Source of the DNA: Alistipes timonensis JC136
GTDB taxonomy: Bacteria > Bacteroidota > Bacteroidia > Bacteroidales > Rikenellaceae
DNA: 64,000 nt
Direction: 5' to 3'
Assembly: GCF_900107675.1 (NCBI RefSeq)
Contig: NZ_FNRI01000002.1
Span: 434,001 to 498,000, forward strand
Shown here: positions 44,869 through 53,057 of the stretch, piece after piece
Layout of the letters: each line of letters begins with the position of its first letter
Position numbering within the stretch: position 1 is the first letter of the stretch
Made by a program: the position numbers and the translations under genes
The notes under the pieces: model-generated
The model's database searches: none
What the model was told of the DNA's origin: nothing
The model's input: only the letters and a program-made list of their open reading frames with translations

Positions 44869-45305
44869 TTCGCATCTGTTTTAATAGCAAAGACCGTCGT
44901 TGCGGCCTCTTCAAATCCCATTTTACGATAGAGCGCCCGCGCGGCCTCCCGCGCAGGGTTGGAGGTCAGCAAGACCTTACCCGCTCCGATGACCCCGGCA
45001 TGCTCCAGCGCGGCGGCCACGAGCGCACGCCCCGCCCCCATTCTGCGGGCTTCGGCGTCGACCACTACATCCTCGATCCACGCCTTGCGGCCCGACGGCA
45101 CGTCGTACCATACGAGGGTCAGCAGCCCCCAGACGCGGCCTCCTGCCTCCGCAGCGAAAAGCGCCGTCCCGGGAGACGCCGCGATCTCCCGCAGCCGTGC
45201 GGCCGAGGGAGCGGCAAGCTGCGGCGAAAGCTGCGGCATCAGCCGCGCAAACGCGTCGAGCAGCGGACCGGTGATTTCCCGTACCTGTTTCACACGAAGT
45301 TCCAT
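44865..45305 (-). CDS. GNAT-family acetyltransferase
   Basis: The 146-residue product has the GNAT pattern IEDVVVDAEARRMGAGRALV (acetyl-CoA loop) and ALYRKMGFEE near the C-terminus. The substrate is unknown. It is the first gene of the GNAT-AsmA-LysO unit, and the -7 box lies only 6 bases before the ATG. Confidence 0.88.
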   Translation of the reverse strand: MELRVKQVREITGPLLDAFARLMPQLSPQLAAPSAARLREIAASPGTALFAAEAGGRVWGLLTLVWYDVPSGRKAWIEDVVVDAEARRMGAGRALVAAALEHAGVIGAGKVLLTSNPAREAARALYRKMGFEEAATTVFAIKTDAK

Positions 45306-45311
45306 ATCCGC

Positions 45312-45319
45312 AAAGATAA
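45312..45319 (-). promoter_or_regulatory. -7 box just before the GNAT start
   Basis: TATCTTTG on the minus strand lies 6 bases before the ATG at 45305, so transcription would start about at the start codon. The -33 region is weak. Confidence 0.45.
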
Positions 45320-45390
45320 CCTTTTTATGTGAAACGTTAGGGCGATCCGTGAAAAAAGCGTACTTTTGCCCGTCACTGCTTTTGGCAGGC

Positions 45391-45421
45391 TTTGCACCCG
45401 TCCGTTTTTTTGTTATCTTTG
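45391..45421 (+). promoter_or_regulatory. Promoter of the Dpm1-like / GT87 unit
   Basis: TTTG (45391-45394), a 19-base spacer and TATCTTTG (45414-45421) give a full consensus match. Confidence 0.8.
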
Positions 45422-45442
45422 TTTTGTAAAAACATTCACACC

Positions 45443-46162
45443 ATGCGTAAACTCGTAATCATTCCGACTTACAACGAAAAGGAGAACATATCGGCGATGA
45501 TCGACAAGGTCTTCTCGCTTCCCGAACCCTTCGAAATGCTCGTCATCGACGACGGATCGCCCGACGGAACCGCCGCAATCGTCAAAGAGCGCCAGAAGGA
45601 GTTCCCCGCGGCGCTTCACCTGCTGGAACGCTCGGGCAAACAGGGGCTCGGAACGGCCTACCTCACGGGATTCCGCTGGGGATTGGAGCAGGGTTTCGAC
45701 TACATCTGCGAGATGGACTGCGACTTTTCGCACAACCCCGACGACCTGGTGCGGCTGTATGAGGCGGCCGCCGAGGGCAACGACGTGGTGGTGGGTTCGC
45801 GTTACGTGCAGGGCGTCAACGTCGTCAACTGGCCGATGTCGCGTCTGCTGATGTCCTACTTCGCCTCGATGTACGTGCGCATCGTCACGCGCCTGCCGCT
45901 GCGCGACGCCACGGCAGGATTCGTCTGCTATTCGCGGCGGGCGCTGGAGACCATCGACCTCGACGCCATCCGGATGAAGGGTTACGGCTTCCAGATAGAG
46001 ATGAAATACACGGCCTGGCGGCTGGGCATGAAGCTCAAAGAGGTGTCGATCATCTTTGTCGAACGCCGCGAGGGAACGTCGAAAATGAGCGGCGGCATCT
46101 TCCGCGAAGCCTTCTTCGGCGTGCTGGGACTCCCGTTCCGCAAAATCCGCAAACGCCGGTAA
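45443..46162 (+). CDS. Polyprenyl-phosphate sugar synthase (Dpm1/GtrB-like GT2)
   Basis: From Met at 45443 the product has 239 residues. PTYNEKENI, VIDDGSPDGT, CEMDCDFSHNPDD (the DxD metal site) and GSRYVQG are the signatures of dolichol-phosphate mannose synthase and GtrB-type enzymes. There is no long C-terminal membrane pair, so it is the soluble type. It would load a sugar (mannose or another hexose) onto polyprenyl phosphate for the GT-C transferases next to it. Confidence 0.93.
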   Translation: MRKLVIIPTYNEKENISAMIDKVFSLPEPFEMLVIDDGSPDGTAAIVKERQKEFPAALHLLERSGKQGLGTAYLTGFRWGLEQGFDYICEMDCDFSHNPDDLVRLYEAAAEGNDVVVGSRYVQGVNVVNWPMSRLLMSYFASMYVRIVTRLPLRDATAGFVCYSRRALETIDLDAIRMKGYGFQIEMKYTAWRLGMKLKEVSIIFVERREGTSKMSGGIFREAFFGVLGLPFRKIRKRR

Positions 46163-46168
46163 GCAGAC

Positions 46169-47389
46169 ATGGAGCAGGGAATGCTGAACACACGGCCGGG
46201 AACCGAGGGTTCCGTCTGGCGGCGCATCGGGGCGTTTTTCCTCAACCCCCGCAACCTCTACATCATCGGACTGCTGCTGGTGCTGGCACTTTCAATCTCG
46301 GAAGTCACGCGCGGCAAACACCGCAATTTCATGATCTTCGCCGAGTCGACAAAGCTCTTCTGGCAGCAGGTGTCCCCCTACGGCGCCAACTGGCCGCCCG
46401 CGGGATTCCCCATCCGGCTCGACTATTTCCTCTACGGACCGCTTTTCAACATCCTCTTCGCACCGTTCGCCTACCTGCCCGCATGGCTGGGGCCGATCGC
46501 ATGGAATGTCTTCAACTTCACGCTTTGGTTCGCGGCGATCTTCACCCTGCCCGGAAAATTCACCCGCGAGGAGAAGTGCAAATCGTTCCTTTTCACCTTC
46601 CTGATCCTGGCCTGCACGCAGCTGTCGTTCCAGTACAACGTCGCCGTAGGCTATATGTTCTTGTTCGCCTACTCGCTGCTGGAACGCGACAAGGGGTTCT
46701 GGGCCGTGCTGCTGATTATGGTCTCGGGATTCACGAAAATATACGGCATCTTCCAACTGGCGATGCTGCTGTTCTATCCGCATTTCTGGCGCAACCTGGG
46801 TTACGCCGCGCTGATCGGCATCGCTTTCCTGCTGGCTCCGGCCGTCAACATGCCGCTTACGGAACTGCCCGACTACTACGGCCAGTGGATCGGCGCCCTG
46901 ACGGAACACCCGGGCACCCGGACATGGATGAACGTCTTCTACCTGCGGCCGCTCGGACTGCTGCCCTACCGGATGTACATACAGATCGGCGTACTGGCGC
47001 TGCTGGCCGTCGGGGTGCTGGCGAACTGGCGCAACTGGCGGCTGCCCTTCTTCAGGATCGCCTGCCTGGCGATCCTGATGGGGTACGTCATCCTGTTCAG
47101 CAACTCCAGCGAGGGACATACCTATGTGATTATGCTGATCGGCTACCAGATGTGGTACTGGACGATGCGCCGGGGGGGGGTAATCCGTCTCGCCGACCGG
47201 ATCGCCTATTGGGCGACCTTCGTGATCGTGGTCGTGATGCCGGTAGACATACTGTGCCCGCCGAAGGTGATGCAGCTCTTCTACGGATGGCAGCTTAACC
47301 TGTGGCTGCTGCTGGCCCTGTGGCTGCGGATGTGCTGGACGGCATTCATCCGCATTCCGGAACCGATGAAGCGGGTCGAAGCCGCTTAA
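46169..47389 (+). CDS. GT87-type (DUF2029) polyprenyl-phosphate-sugar transferase
   Basis: The 406-residue protein has about ten membrane helices and the WPPAGFPIRLDYFLYGPLF region typical of GT87, which uses polyprenyl-phosphate mannose in the periplasm. It follows the Dpm1-like gene by 6 bases. A run of nine G (47172-47180) codes for about residue 335 to 337 (RRGGV), so one base slippage would remove the last 70 residues. Its stop shares bases with the convergent gtrA stop. Confidence 0.82.
   Translation: MEQGMLNTRPGTEGSVWRRIGAFFLNPRNLYIIGLLLVLALSISEVTRGKHRNFMIFAESTKLFWQQVSPYGANWPPAGFPIRLDYFLYGPLFNILFAPFAYLPAWLGPIAWNVFNFTLWFAAIFTLPGKFTREEKCKSFLFTFLILACTQLSFQYNVAVGYMFLFAYSLLERDKGFWAVLLIMVSGFTKIYGIFQLAMLLFYPHFWRNLGYAALIGIAFLLAPAVNMPLTELPDYYGQWIGALTEHPGTRTWMNVFYLRPLGLLPYRMYIQIGVLALLAVGVLANWRNWRLPFFRIACLAILMGYVILFSNSSEGHTYVIMLIGYQMWYWTMRRGGVIRLADRIAYWATFVIVVVMPVDILCPPKVMQLFYGWQLNLWLLLALWLRMCWTAFIRIPEPMKRVEAA
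47172..47180 (+). repeat. Poly-G (9) tract in the GT87 gene
   Basis: Nine consecutive G bases lie in frame in CGG-GGG-GGG-GTA. Homopolymers of this length are prone to slipped-strand mispairing. Confidence 0.9.
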
Positions 47390-47754
47390 AACGTGAAGAA
47401 ATAGTTCATAAAGAAGTTCCAGAACGTCACCACGCCCGTAGCGAAGAGTTTCGCCAGGTAGAAATTCAGCCGGAAACGGTTGTGCAGGACGTAGATCGTG
47501 GCGTTGTTGATAGCCAGTCCGATCACCGCGATACCCAGGAAACGGAGGTACTGGCCCGTAATGTCGGGATTTTCGTTGTGGAACGTCCAGATACGGTTCA
47601 AAATATAATTCGTGGTCGACGCGCAGAGGAATCCCAGCGAGTTGGCCACGTATTTGTTCAGCCGCAGGAACTCCTTGCAGAGGTAGGTGATACCGAAATC
47701 GACGAAGACGCCCGAACCGCCGACTACGCAGAATTTTATAAATTGTTCTATCAT
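47386..47754 (-). CDS. GtrA-family membrane protein (lipid-linked sugar flippase type)
   Basis: The 122-residue product has four membrane helices and the GtrA pattern: IKFCVVGGSGVFVDFGI near the start, NYILNRIWTFH in the middle. GtrA proteins are thought to flip polyprenyl-phosphate sugars. The gene overlaps the GT39 gene by 4 bases (ATGA). Confidence 0.9.
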   Translation of the reverse strand: MIEQFIKFCVVGGSGVFVDFGITYLCKEFLRLNKYVANSLGFLCASTTNYILNRIWTFHNENPDITGQYLRFLGIAVIGLAINNATIYVLHNRFRLNFYLAKLFATGVVTFWNFFMNYFFTF

Positions 47755-49466
47755 AAGTTTCCGACCACTTCCGTCGGGACCGCTTTTCCGTTAAACCAAT
47801 TCGTATACCCTTCGCGGCGCAGGGCAAACCCCACGTCGAACTTTTCCCCGGCCAGCTGCGGCGGCACGGAGAAGGTCACCGTGCGGGTCAGCACGTTGTC
47901 CGCCGGAATCGTGAACTGCGCCCCGGTCGGGAACTCGTCGACCCGGAAACGTCCGTGCTTCCACAACATCGCCAGTTGCACATCCGTCCCGCCGACCGCA
48001 ATATCGTAAGGATAAGGGTTCGTGATCGTCAGTTCCAACTGCAACACCTCGCCCACAGCCACCTCGGCAGGCAGCCCCGTCACGGCAATGTCCACCAGCC
48101 GCACCGGATGGAAACTCCGGTCGACGAACCACGTGAACCGCCGGCCGTTGGCCATCGTGAGGCTCCGGACCTCCCGGGTCGTATCGGCCATTTCGGCCGG
48201 ACATTCGACGAGCACTTCGCGCCCCGTGAAGCGGGAATCGTCGTCCCGGAACTGCCACTGGTGCGTGCGGTAACGAATATTGGGCTGGCAATAGGCCTCG
48301 CCGCCCGTGTAGAACGCATATTTGGCCGCCACGGCATAGCCCTGCCGGAAGATCACCGGCCGGCCGTCGGCCGCTTCGGCGATGGCGCCGTAGCTCGCGC
48401 GGTTGTCGAACACCTCGAAGCGGATGCCCAGCGGATTGAAAATCATCTCGAGCCGCACCAGCCCGATCAGCGCGACGGTCACACCGCCCGCCCACATCAC
48501 GTAACGGTGCGTGCGGGGATGGCGCCGCGCATAGGTGAACAGCACGTAAATCAGGCCGAAGCACGCCACGATCACCCACTGGGGCTGCACGTATCCCCGC
48601 AGGGACGAGAGCAGGAAGAAGCCGATGAAGGCCACGGGCAGGAGTTTCAGGGCGCGTCCGACCACCGTCTGCGGCTTCACTTTCCGCCACGCCTGCACGT
48701 ACAGCGGCACGAGGAACGGATTGAAGACGACCAGCATGTTGCCCAGAAACTCGACGACGTAGTTGGGTTTGAAGACCGAATTGCGGCCCGAGAGGTGGTA
48801 GGCGAACGACGCCCAGTCGTGGTCGTACTGCCACACGAGGTGCGGCACGAGCAGCAGCAGGGCCACGGCTCCGCTCAGGTATAGCGAGGGACGCAGCAGT
48901 TGGCGGGGGGGGGTCACCGCCAGCGCGAAGAGGACCACCAGCGCCCCATGGTATTTGCTGTAAGCCATCAGCGCCATGGCGACGCCCATCCAGAGCCACG
49001 CCATGCGGCGGCCTTCGGTAAATCTTTTGAACGTCAGCAGGAACAGCGCCGCAGTGAGCATCAGCGGCCCGTCGGGCACGGCGATAAAGCCGTAGAGCTG
49101 GAGCATCAGCGTCGAGGCCGCAAGCACCACGAACAGCGCGGCATCCCTGCGGTCCGCATCCGCAGGGCGGACGATGCGCCACAGAATCCAGAGGTAGAGG
49201 GGCTGGAGCACGGTGAAGAAGAACCGCACGCCCAGTTCGCCGCCGAAGAGGTGTTCCCCGGCCCAGACCAGCAGGGCCGTCATGGGCGGATGGTCGAAAT
49301 AGCCCCATGCGAGCCGTTCGGCGAACAGGTGGTAATAGGCTTCGTCGTTGGCGAGTTCCGTCAGCCCGGCCTGCAGGAGGTTGCACACCCACCACACGGC
49401 AAGCCACAGGAGCACCAGCCGATCGGCGTCCAGCGAAGCGTATATTTTTTTGAAAGATGCTTTCAT
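47751..49466 (-). CDS. GT39/ArnT-like GT-C glycosyltransferase
   Basis: The product has 571 residues from the Met at 49466 (MKASFKKIYASLDADR); a longer frame reads into the promoter. NDEAYYHLFAERLAWGYFDHPPM is the catalytic loop with acidic residues typical of ArnT and PMT transferases, followed by about ten membrane helices and a periplasmic C-terminal domain. The donor is a polyprenyl-phosphate sugar. A C9 run at about residues 185-187 (TPPRQ) is a slippage site. It is the first gene of the GT39-gtrA pair. Confidence 0.85.
   Translation of the reverse strand: MKASFKKIYASLDADRLVLLWLAVWWVCNLLQAGLTELANDEAYYHLFAERLAWGYFDHPPMTALLVWAGEHLFGGELGVRFFFTVLQPLYLWILWRIVRPADADRRDAALFVVLAASTLMLQLYGFIAVPDGPLMLTAALFLLTFKRFTEGRRMAWLWMGVAMALMAYSKYHGALVVLFALAVTPPRQLLRPSLYLSGAVALLLLVPHLVWQYDHDWASFAYHLSGRNSVFKPNYVVEFLGNMLVVFNPFLVPLYVQAWRKVKPQTVVGRALKLLPVAFIGFFLLSSLRGYVQPQWVIVACFGLIYVLFTYARRHPRTHRYVMWAGGVTVALIGLVRLEMIFNPLGIRFEVFDNRASYGAIAEAADGRPVIFRQGYAVAAKYAFYTGGEAYCQPNIRYRTHQWQFRDDDSRFTGREVLVECPAEMADTTREVRSLTMANGRRFTWFVDRSFHPVRLVDIAVTGLPAEVAVGEVLQLELTITNPYPYDIAVGGTDVQLAMLWKHGRFRVDEFPTGAQFTIPADNVLTRTVTFSVPPQLAGEKFDVGFALRREGYTNWFNGKAVPTEVVGNL
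48905..48913 (-). repeat. Poly-C (9) tract in the GT39 gene
   Basis: Nine G on the plus strand, read as ACC-CCC-CCC-CGC in the gene, near residue 185. A frame change here would destroy two-thirds of the protein. Confidence 0.9.
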
Positions 49467-49475
49467 TCCAGCGGA

Positions 49476-49483
49476 CAAAGGTA
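49476..49483 (-). promoter_or_regulatory. -7 box for the GT39-gtrA unit
   Basis: TACCTTTG on the minus strand, 9 bases before the start codon, so the leader is very short. Confidence 0.5.
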
Positions 49484-49607
49484 TAAAGAATTTCCCGGAT
49501 TTGCCCAACCCGGGGCCCTCCATCGCTGCAGAATCGGACAAAACCGGCCGAGAACGATCCTCCCGGGCGGTCCGGACAAAAAATCCGCAGGTGTTAACAA
49601 AATAATC

Positions 49608-49664
49608 TAACAATTTTGTTGAATATCAAAAATCAGTCGTATATTTACATTGACAAAATTGTTA
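49608..49664 (+). promoter_or_regulatory. Twin palindromic TetR operators
   Basis: TAACAATTTTGTTGA (49608-49622) and TGACAAAATTGTTA (49651-49664) are near reverse complements of each other and each is close to palindromic. The centres are about 43 bases apart, near four helical turns. They lie just before the tetR start and around its likely promoter (TATATTTA at 49640), so the protein probably represses itself. Confidence 0.7.
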
Positions 49665-49679
49665 AAGCCGCACGATACC

Positions 49680-50303
49680 ATGACCAAACCGGCCAGAAAC
49701 AAGGAACAGGCGATTCTGGAAGCCGCCGAACGGGAATTCCTCGACAAAGGATTCGCCGGGGCGCGCACGACCTCGATCGCCGAGGCGGCGGGCGTGACGC
49801 ACGCCATGCTGCACTACTATTTCCGGACCAAGGAGCAGTTGTTCGAACGCATCCTCGACGAGAAGACGCGCCTGATGAGCCAGTCGGTGCTGACCGCCTT
49901 CGGCCAGCCGGACCTGCCTCTGCAGGAACGCATCCGGGACGGCGTCGAGAGCCACTTCGACTTTATCGCGGCGAATCCCGACCTGCCGCGCTTCATCGTC
50001 AACGAGGTCTTTTCGCGTCCCGAGCGTTACGAAGCGATGCGCCGCCGCATCCGGACCATCGCCGAAGGGCTGATGCACGACATCCAGCAGGAGTTGGATG
50101 CCTCGGCAGCCCGCGGCGAAACCGAGCCGGTCGACGCCCGGATGCTGTTGTTGGACATCATTTCGCTCAACGTCTTCCCGTTCATCGGGTTCCACATCAT
50201 CGAGCCTGTCTTCGGCGACCTCTCCGGCGACCGGGAACATTTCTTCGGAATGCGCAGGGCGGAAAACGTGGAGATCATCCTGCGCCGACTCAAAAAAGCA
50301 TGA
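49680..50303 (+). CDS. TetR/AcrR-family regulator 1
   Basis: The product has 207 residues from the Met at 49680 (MTKPARNKEQ). The TetR helix-turn-helix spans about residues 8-52 (ILEAAEREFLDKGFAGA, TSIAEAAGVTHAMLHYYF), and the rest is a helical ligand domain. In Bacteroidetes such genes usually precede a TolC-HlyD-pump operon; here only a possible fragment of one follows. Twin operators lie immediately upstream. Confidence 0.92.
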   Translation: MTKPARNKEQAILEAAEREFLDKGFAGARTTSIAEAAGVTHAMLHYYFRTKEQLFERILDEKTRLMSQSVLTAFGQPDLPLQERIRDGVESHFDFIAANPDLPRFIVNEVFSRPERYEAMRRRIRTIAEGLMHDIQQELDASAARGETEPVDARMLLLDIISLNVFPFIGFHIIEPVFGDLSGDREHFFGMRRAENVEIILRRLKKA

Positions 50304-50305
50304 CC

Positions 50306-50433
50306 ATGAAACGAATCGCCCTTCCGTGCGGATGCCGGCCGGCCGGACTTTCGGCCGGCGCACAGGTGACACTCGAGAGTGCCGCCGGCTGGCCTTCACG
50401 CTTGCTGCCGCGACCTATCGCAAGCAGGCATAG
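50306..50433 (+). pseudogene. Possible remnant of a TolC-family outer-membrane efflux gene
   Basis: Immediately after tetR the sequence begins MKRIALP and, after a signal-like stretch, reads LSAGAQVTLE. A one-base shift then gives ECRRLA before a stop at 50433. Signal peptide, VTLE and ECRRLA in that order are how TolC-type proteins start, and a TolC gene is expected at this place. The remaining 400-odd residues and the pump genes are gone. The homology is short, so confidence is moderate. Confidence 0.45.
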
Positions 50434-50470
50434 AACCCATTTACGGACGACACCTCAAAACCATACGACT

Positions 50471-51049
50471 ATGAACCGAGAAGAAATGCTGAAAGCCGCT
50501 TACGGGATTTTCCTGCGCGAAGGAATCCGGGACCTGAACCTGCACAAGATCGCCGACAAGCTCGGCGTCTCCCGCCACGACCTGCACGCCGCCGTCGGCG
50601 ACAAGCGCGAACTGGCGGAACAGAGCGTCGAATACGGTCTGCAACAGCTCGACGAGACGCTGAAAGCCGTGGAGGCTTCGTCCGCGAATCCCGTCGAAGC
50701 ACTGATCCGCACGGCCGTCACGGCCTGCGACGCTTTCGGGCAGATGAGCTGGATGTTCTCCGAGGACGCACCCTACTACCCTGCCGTGGTCGACGCCATC
50801 GAACTCGAACGGCAAAAATTGCAGGAACAGCAGCACACGATCTTCCGGCAGGGAGTCGAACAGGGCTACCTGCTCGGCGAAGCCTATTACGAACTGTTCG
50901 AACAGCTTTTCTGGCAGAACGTCACAGCCGGAACCCGGCACCGCGAAGTCACCCTGCGCGTGCTCTTCACCGTAGTGCGCGGCTCCGCGACCGAACAGGG
51001 CCGTCAGGAGGCGGAACGGGTCCGCGAAGCAATGGGGGTGGCCGGCTGA
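50471..51049 (+). CDS. TetR-family regulator 2
   Basis: The 192-residue product has a TetR-like helix-turn-helix (MLKAAYGIFLREGIRDLNL, IADKLGVSRHDLHAAVG) and a helical C-terminal domain. The start at 50471 is used because the open frame upstream only reads through the efflux remnant. No target genes follow. It may have regulated the lost efflux system. Confidence 0.85.
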   Translation: MNREEMLKAAYGIFLREGIRDLNLHKIADKLGVSRHDLHAAVGDKRELAEQSVEYGLQQLDETLKAVEASSANPVEALIRTAVTACDAFGQMSWMFSEDAPYYPAVVDAIELERQKLQEQQHTIFRQGVEQGYLLGEAYYELFEQLFWQNVTAGTRHREVTLRVLFTVVRGSATEQGRQEAERVREAMGVAG

Positions 51050-51070
51050 CGACGCCGAACGAGGGAGGGG

Positions 51071-51394
51071 CTATGCCCTGTTCAATTCAGCGAGTATCTG
51101 CCGGACGAGAGTTTCGTCGGCATCGGTCACGGAGTATTCCGGAACACCGGCACACCCGCCCATCGAAACCTGCGGATTGCGGAATCGCATCGCTCCCTCA
51201 CGTTCCCGGCGGGCGCTGAAGTGCAGGGCATCGACTCCCGCGGCGGCCAGCAGACGGGCGTTCGACGGATTGACGCCGCTCCCCGCCATGACCCCGATGC
51301 GTCCGGCCGCCTGCGCCGCCAAGGCGCGCAGCGTCCCGATACCCTCCTGCGCCGTATTGCAGCCTCCGGAGGTGAGCACCCGGCTCTCGGGACG
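51071..51394 (-). pseudogene. cutC: cutC, 3' fragment
   Basis: The last 105 or so residues of CutC are present: RVLTSGGCNTAQEGIGTL, GRIGVMAGSGVNPSNARLL and the FSAR segment. An in-frame stop at 51397-51395 lies just upstream of the homologous part, and the first 140 residues expected for CutC are missing. The gene was cut at about 51385-51395, where a fragment of another gene on the other strand begins. Confidence 0.75.
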
Positions 51395-51578
51395 TTACAA
51401 CAGCGGCAAGCCCTGGAAAACCGACTACGCCTTCGAACTGAGCGGCGACAGAAAAACGATGACGATGACCAGCGACACCGACATTGCCGAGGTGAGCATC
51501 TATACGAGGAATGCGATCCCCGAAGCGATACGAAACGCGCCCGAGGTACGGTCCTCCCTCCCCGGCGGATTCCTGTGA
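51389..51578 (+). pseudogene. 3' fragment of an unidentified gene
   Basis: The frame GRYNSGKPWKTDYAFELS...TSDTDIAEVSIYTRN...GGFL to a stop at 51578 looks like the end of a small beta-rich (lipocalin-like) protein. Its 5' part is replaced by the antisense of cutC. It has no plausible start of its own. I cannot name the family. Confidence 0.4.
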
Positions 51579-51594
51579 TTCCGGCAACCTGAAA

Positions 51595-51624
51595 AAACGC
51601 CGCCTGAACAATCAGGCGGCGTTT
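51595..51624. terminator. Strong terminator after the OPA transporter
   Basis: AAACGCCGCCTGA and TCAGGCGGCGTTT form a perfect 13-bp stem around ACAA. It closes the long minus-strand phosphoester locus and, on the plus side, the decayed region. Confidence 0.85.
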
Positions 51625-51646
51625 CACTTACCGGACCGGCCTTCTC

Positions 51647-53020
51647 TCAGGCGTGCGCTCTCTTCGAAACGAACAGCGCGAGGATGAACGAGAGCGCCGA
51701 AGCCGCGATCCAGAAGATGATCGCCGTATCGAAATCGTAGGTCGTAACACCGTCGGTGACCGTCTTGCCCGAATTGATGAGCCATCCGCTGACGATGTCC
51801 TGCAACCCGGCGCCGACATAGCTGGCCATTCCGACGATCCCGAGGGCCGCACCCGTAGCTTCGCGCGGCACGATGTCGATAGCCATCAGCCCGCCCAGGA
51901 AGCAGATCAGCACCCCGATGGCCATGCCGAATAACACCATGCTCAGCAGGTTGACGAACATGCTGTCGCCCGAGTAGAGGAACAGGCACAGGGCGATGGT
52001 GTTCAGCACGCCGAAACCGAAAGCCAGCACGTTGCGGCGGCCGTGGAACAGCGTATCGGACAACCATCCCGAAAAGACCGTTCCGACGATCCCCAGCAGG
52101 GCGTTGACCGAGATGACCTGCGTGGCCGTAGCCAGCGAATATCCTTTGACCTCCTGCAGAAACAGCACGCCCCAGCCGTTGATGGCGTAGCGCGAGACAT
52201 ACATGAAGGCGCTCGACAGCGCCAGCACCCAGACGAAAGGATTGCGGATGACCGAACGCTGCAATTCGGAGGTCGAACCGTGGTTATGGTTCTGTTCGGG
52301 AGCCTCCTCTCCGGTCAGCACCTCGATCGGGGGCAGGCCCTTCGATTCAGGCGTATCGTGGAGCAGAAAAACGATCACCAGCACGCCCAGCACCCCGGCC
52401 AGGGACGATCCGACGAATCCCCACTGCCAGCCGAAGATGCCGACGACGGCCCCGACGAAGAGAAACGAGAGGAACTCGCCGAGGTTGTGGCTGGCGCTGA
52501 AAAATCCGTAGTAGGTGCCGCGCTTGCTCAGGGGATACCAGCGCGAGAGGGCGATGATCGCCGGGGGCGCGCCCATCGACTGCGACCATCCGTTGACGCC
52601 CCACATCACGGCGAAGGCGATGAAGAGCGTCATGTTGCCGACCATGCCCCCGCCGTTGGCGAAGCCCAGCGCCCCGACCAGCAGGTTGGCGACGGCCGAG
52701 ACGCACAGTCCCGCAGCCATGAAACGCTTGATGTTGCTGTGGTCGGAGAGGAATCCGTTGACGAATTTGCCGATGGCGTAGGCGAACAGCAGCGCCGAAC
52801 CGATGATGCCCAATTGCGTGGCATCGAGCGCCCCGCTCTCGAGGATCGGCTTCTTGACCACATTGAGGCTCGTGCGGCAGACGTAATAGAGGCTGTAACC
52901 GACCGTGCCGGCGATGAAGCTCTGGAAACGCAGCTTCTTGTAAAGTTTCATGCGCGCCGCGTCGTCGCCCGTGAAGGGCGCCGAAGGCTCGCTTTTACGA
53001 AAGAAAGAGAGTATGCTCAT
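51647..53020 (-). CDS. OPA-family organophosphate antiporter (UhpT/GlpT-like MFS)
   Basis: The 457-residue protein has 12 membrane helices and LYYVCRTSLNVVKKP, the OPA first-helix signature. DLSDHSNIKRF-like loop (LSDHSNIKRF) and GWSQSMGAPP are also typical. OPA carriers exchange sugar-phosphates or glycerol-3-phosphate for phosphate. It is the last gene of the locus, 37 bases after the EEP gene, so its cargo may be the product of the secreted phosphoesterases. Confidence 0.87.
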   Translation of the reverse strand: MSILSFFRKSEPSAPFTGDDAARMKLYKKLRFQSFIAGTVGYSLYYVCRTSLNVVKKPILESGALDATQLGIIGSALLFAYAIGKFVNGFLSDHSNIKRFMAAGLCVSAVANLLVGALGFANGGGMVGNMTLFIAFAVMWGVNGWSQSMGAPPAIIALSRWYPLSKRGTYYGFFSASHNLGEFLSFLFVGAVVGIFGWQWGFVGSSLAGVLGVLVIVFLLHDTPESKGLPPIEVLTGEEAPEQNHNHGSTSELQRSVIRNPFVWVLALSSAFMYVSRYAINGWGVLFLQEVKGYSLATATQVISVNALLGIVGTVFSGWLSDTLFHGRRNVLAFGFGVLNTIALCLFLYSGDSMFVNLLSMVLFGMAIGVLICFLGGLMAIDIVPREATGAALGIVGMASYVGAGLQDIVSGWLINSGKTVTDGVTTYDFDTAIIFWIAASALSFILALFVSKRAHA

Positions 53021-53057
53021 TCGTTTGTTCGGAAATAGTTTCAGGTTACGGTGAATT

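Noticed and set aside
46292..47827. 511-codon minus-strand frame
   Set aside because: Antisense of the GT87 gene and out of frame with gtrA; no domain.
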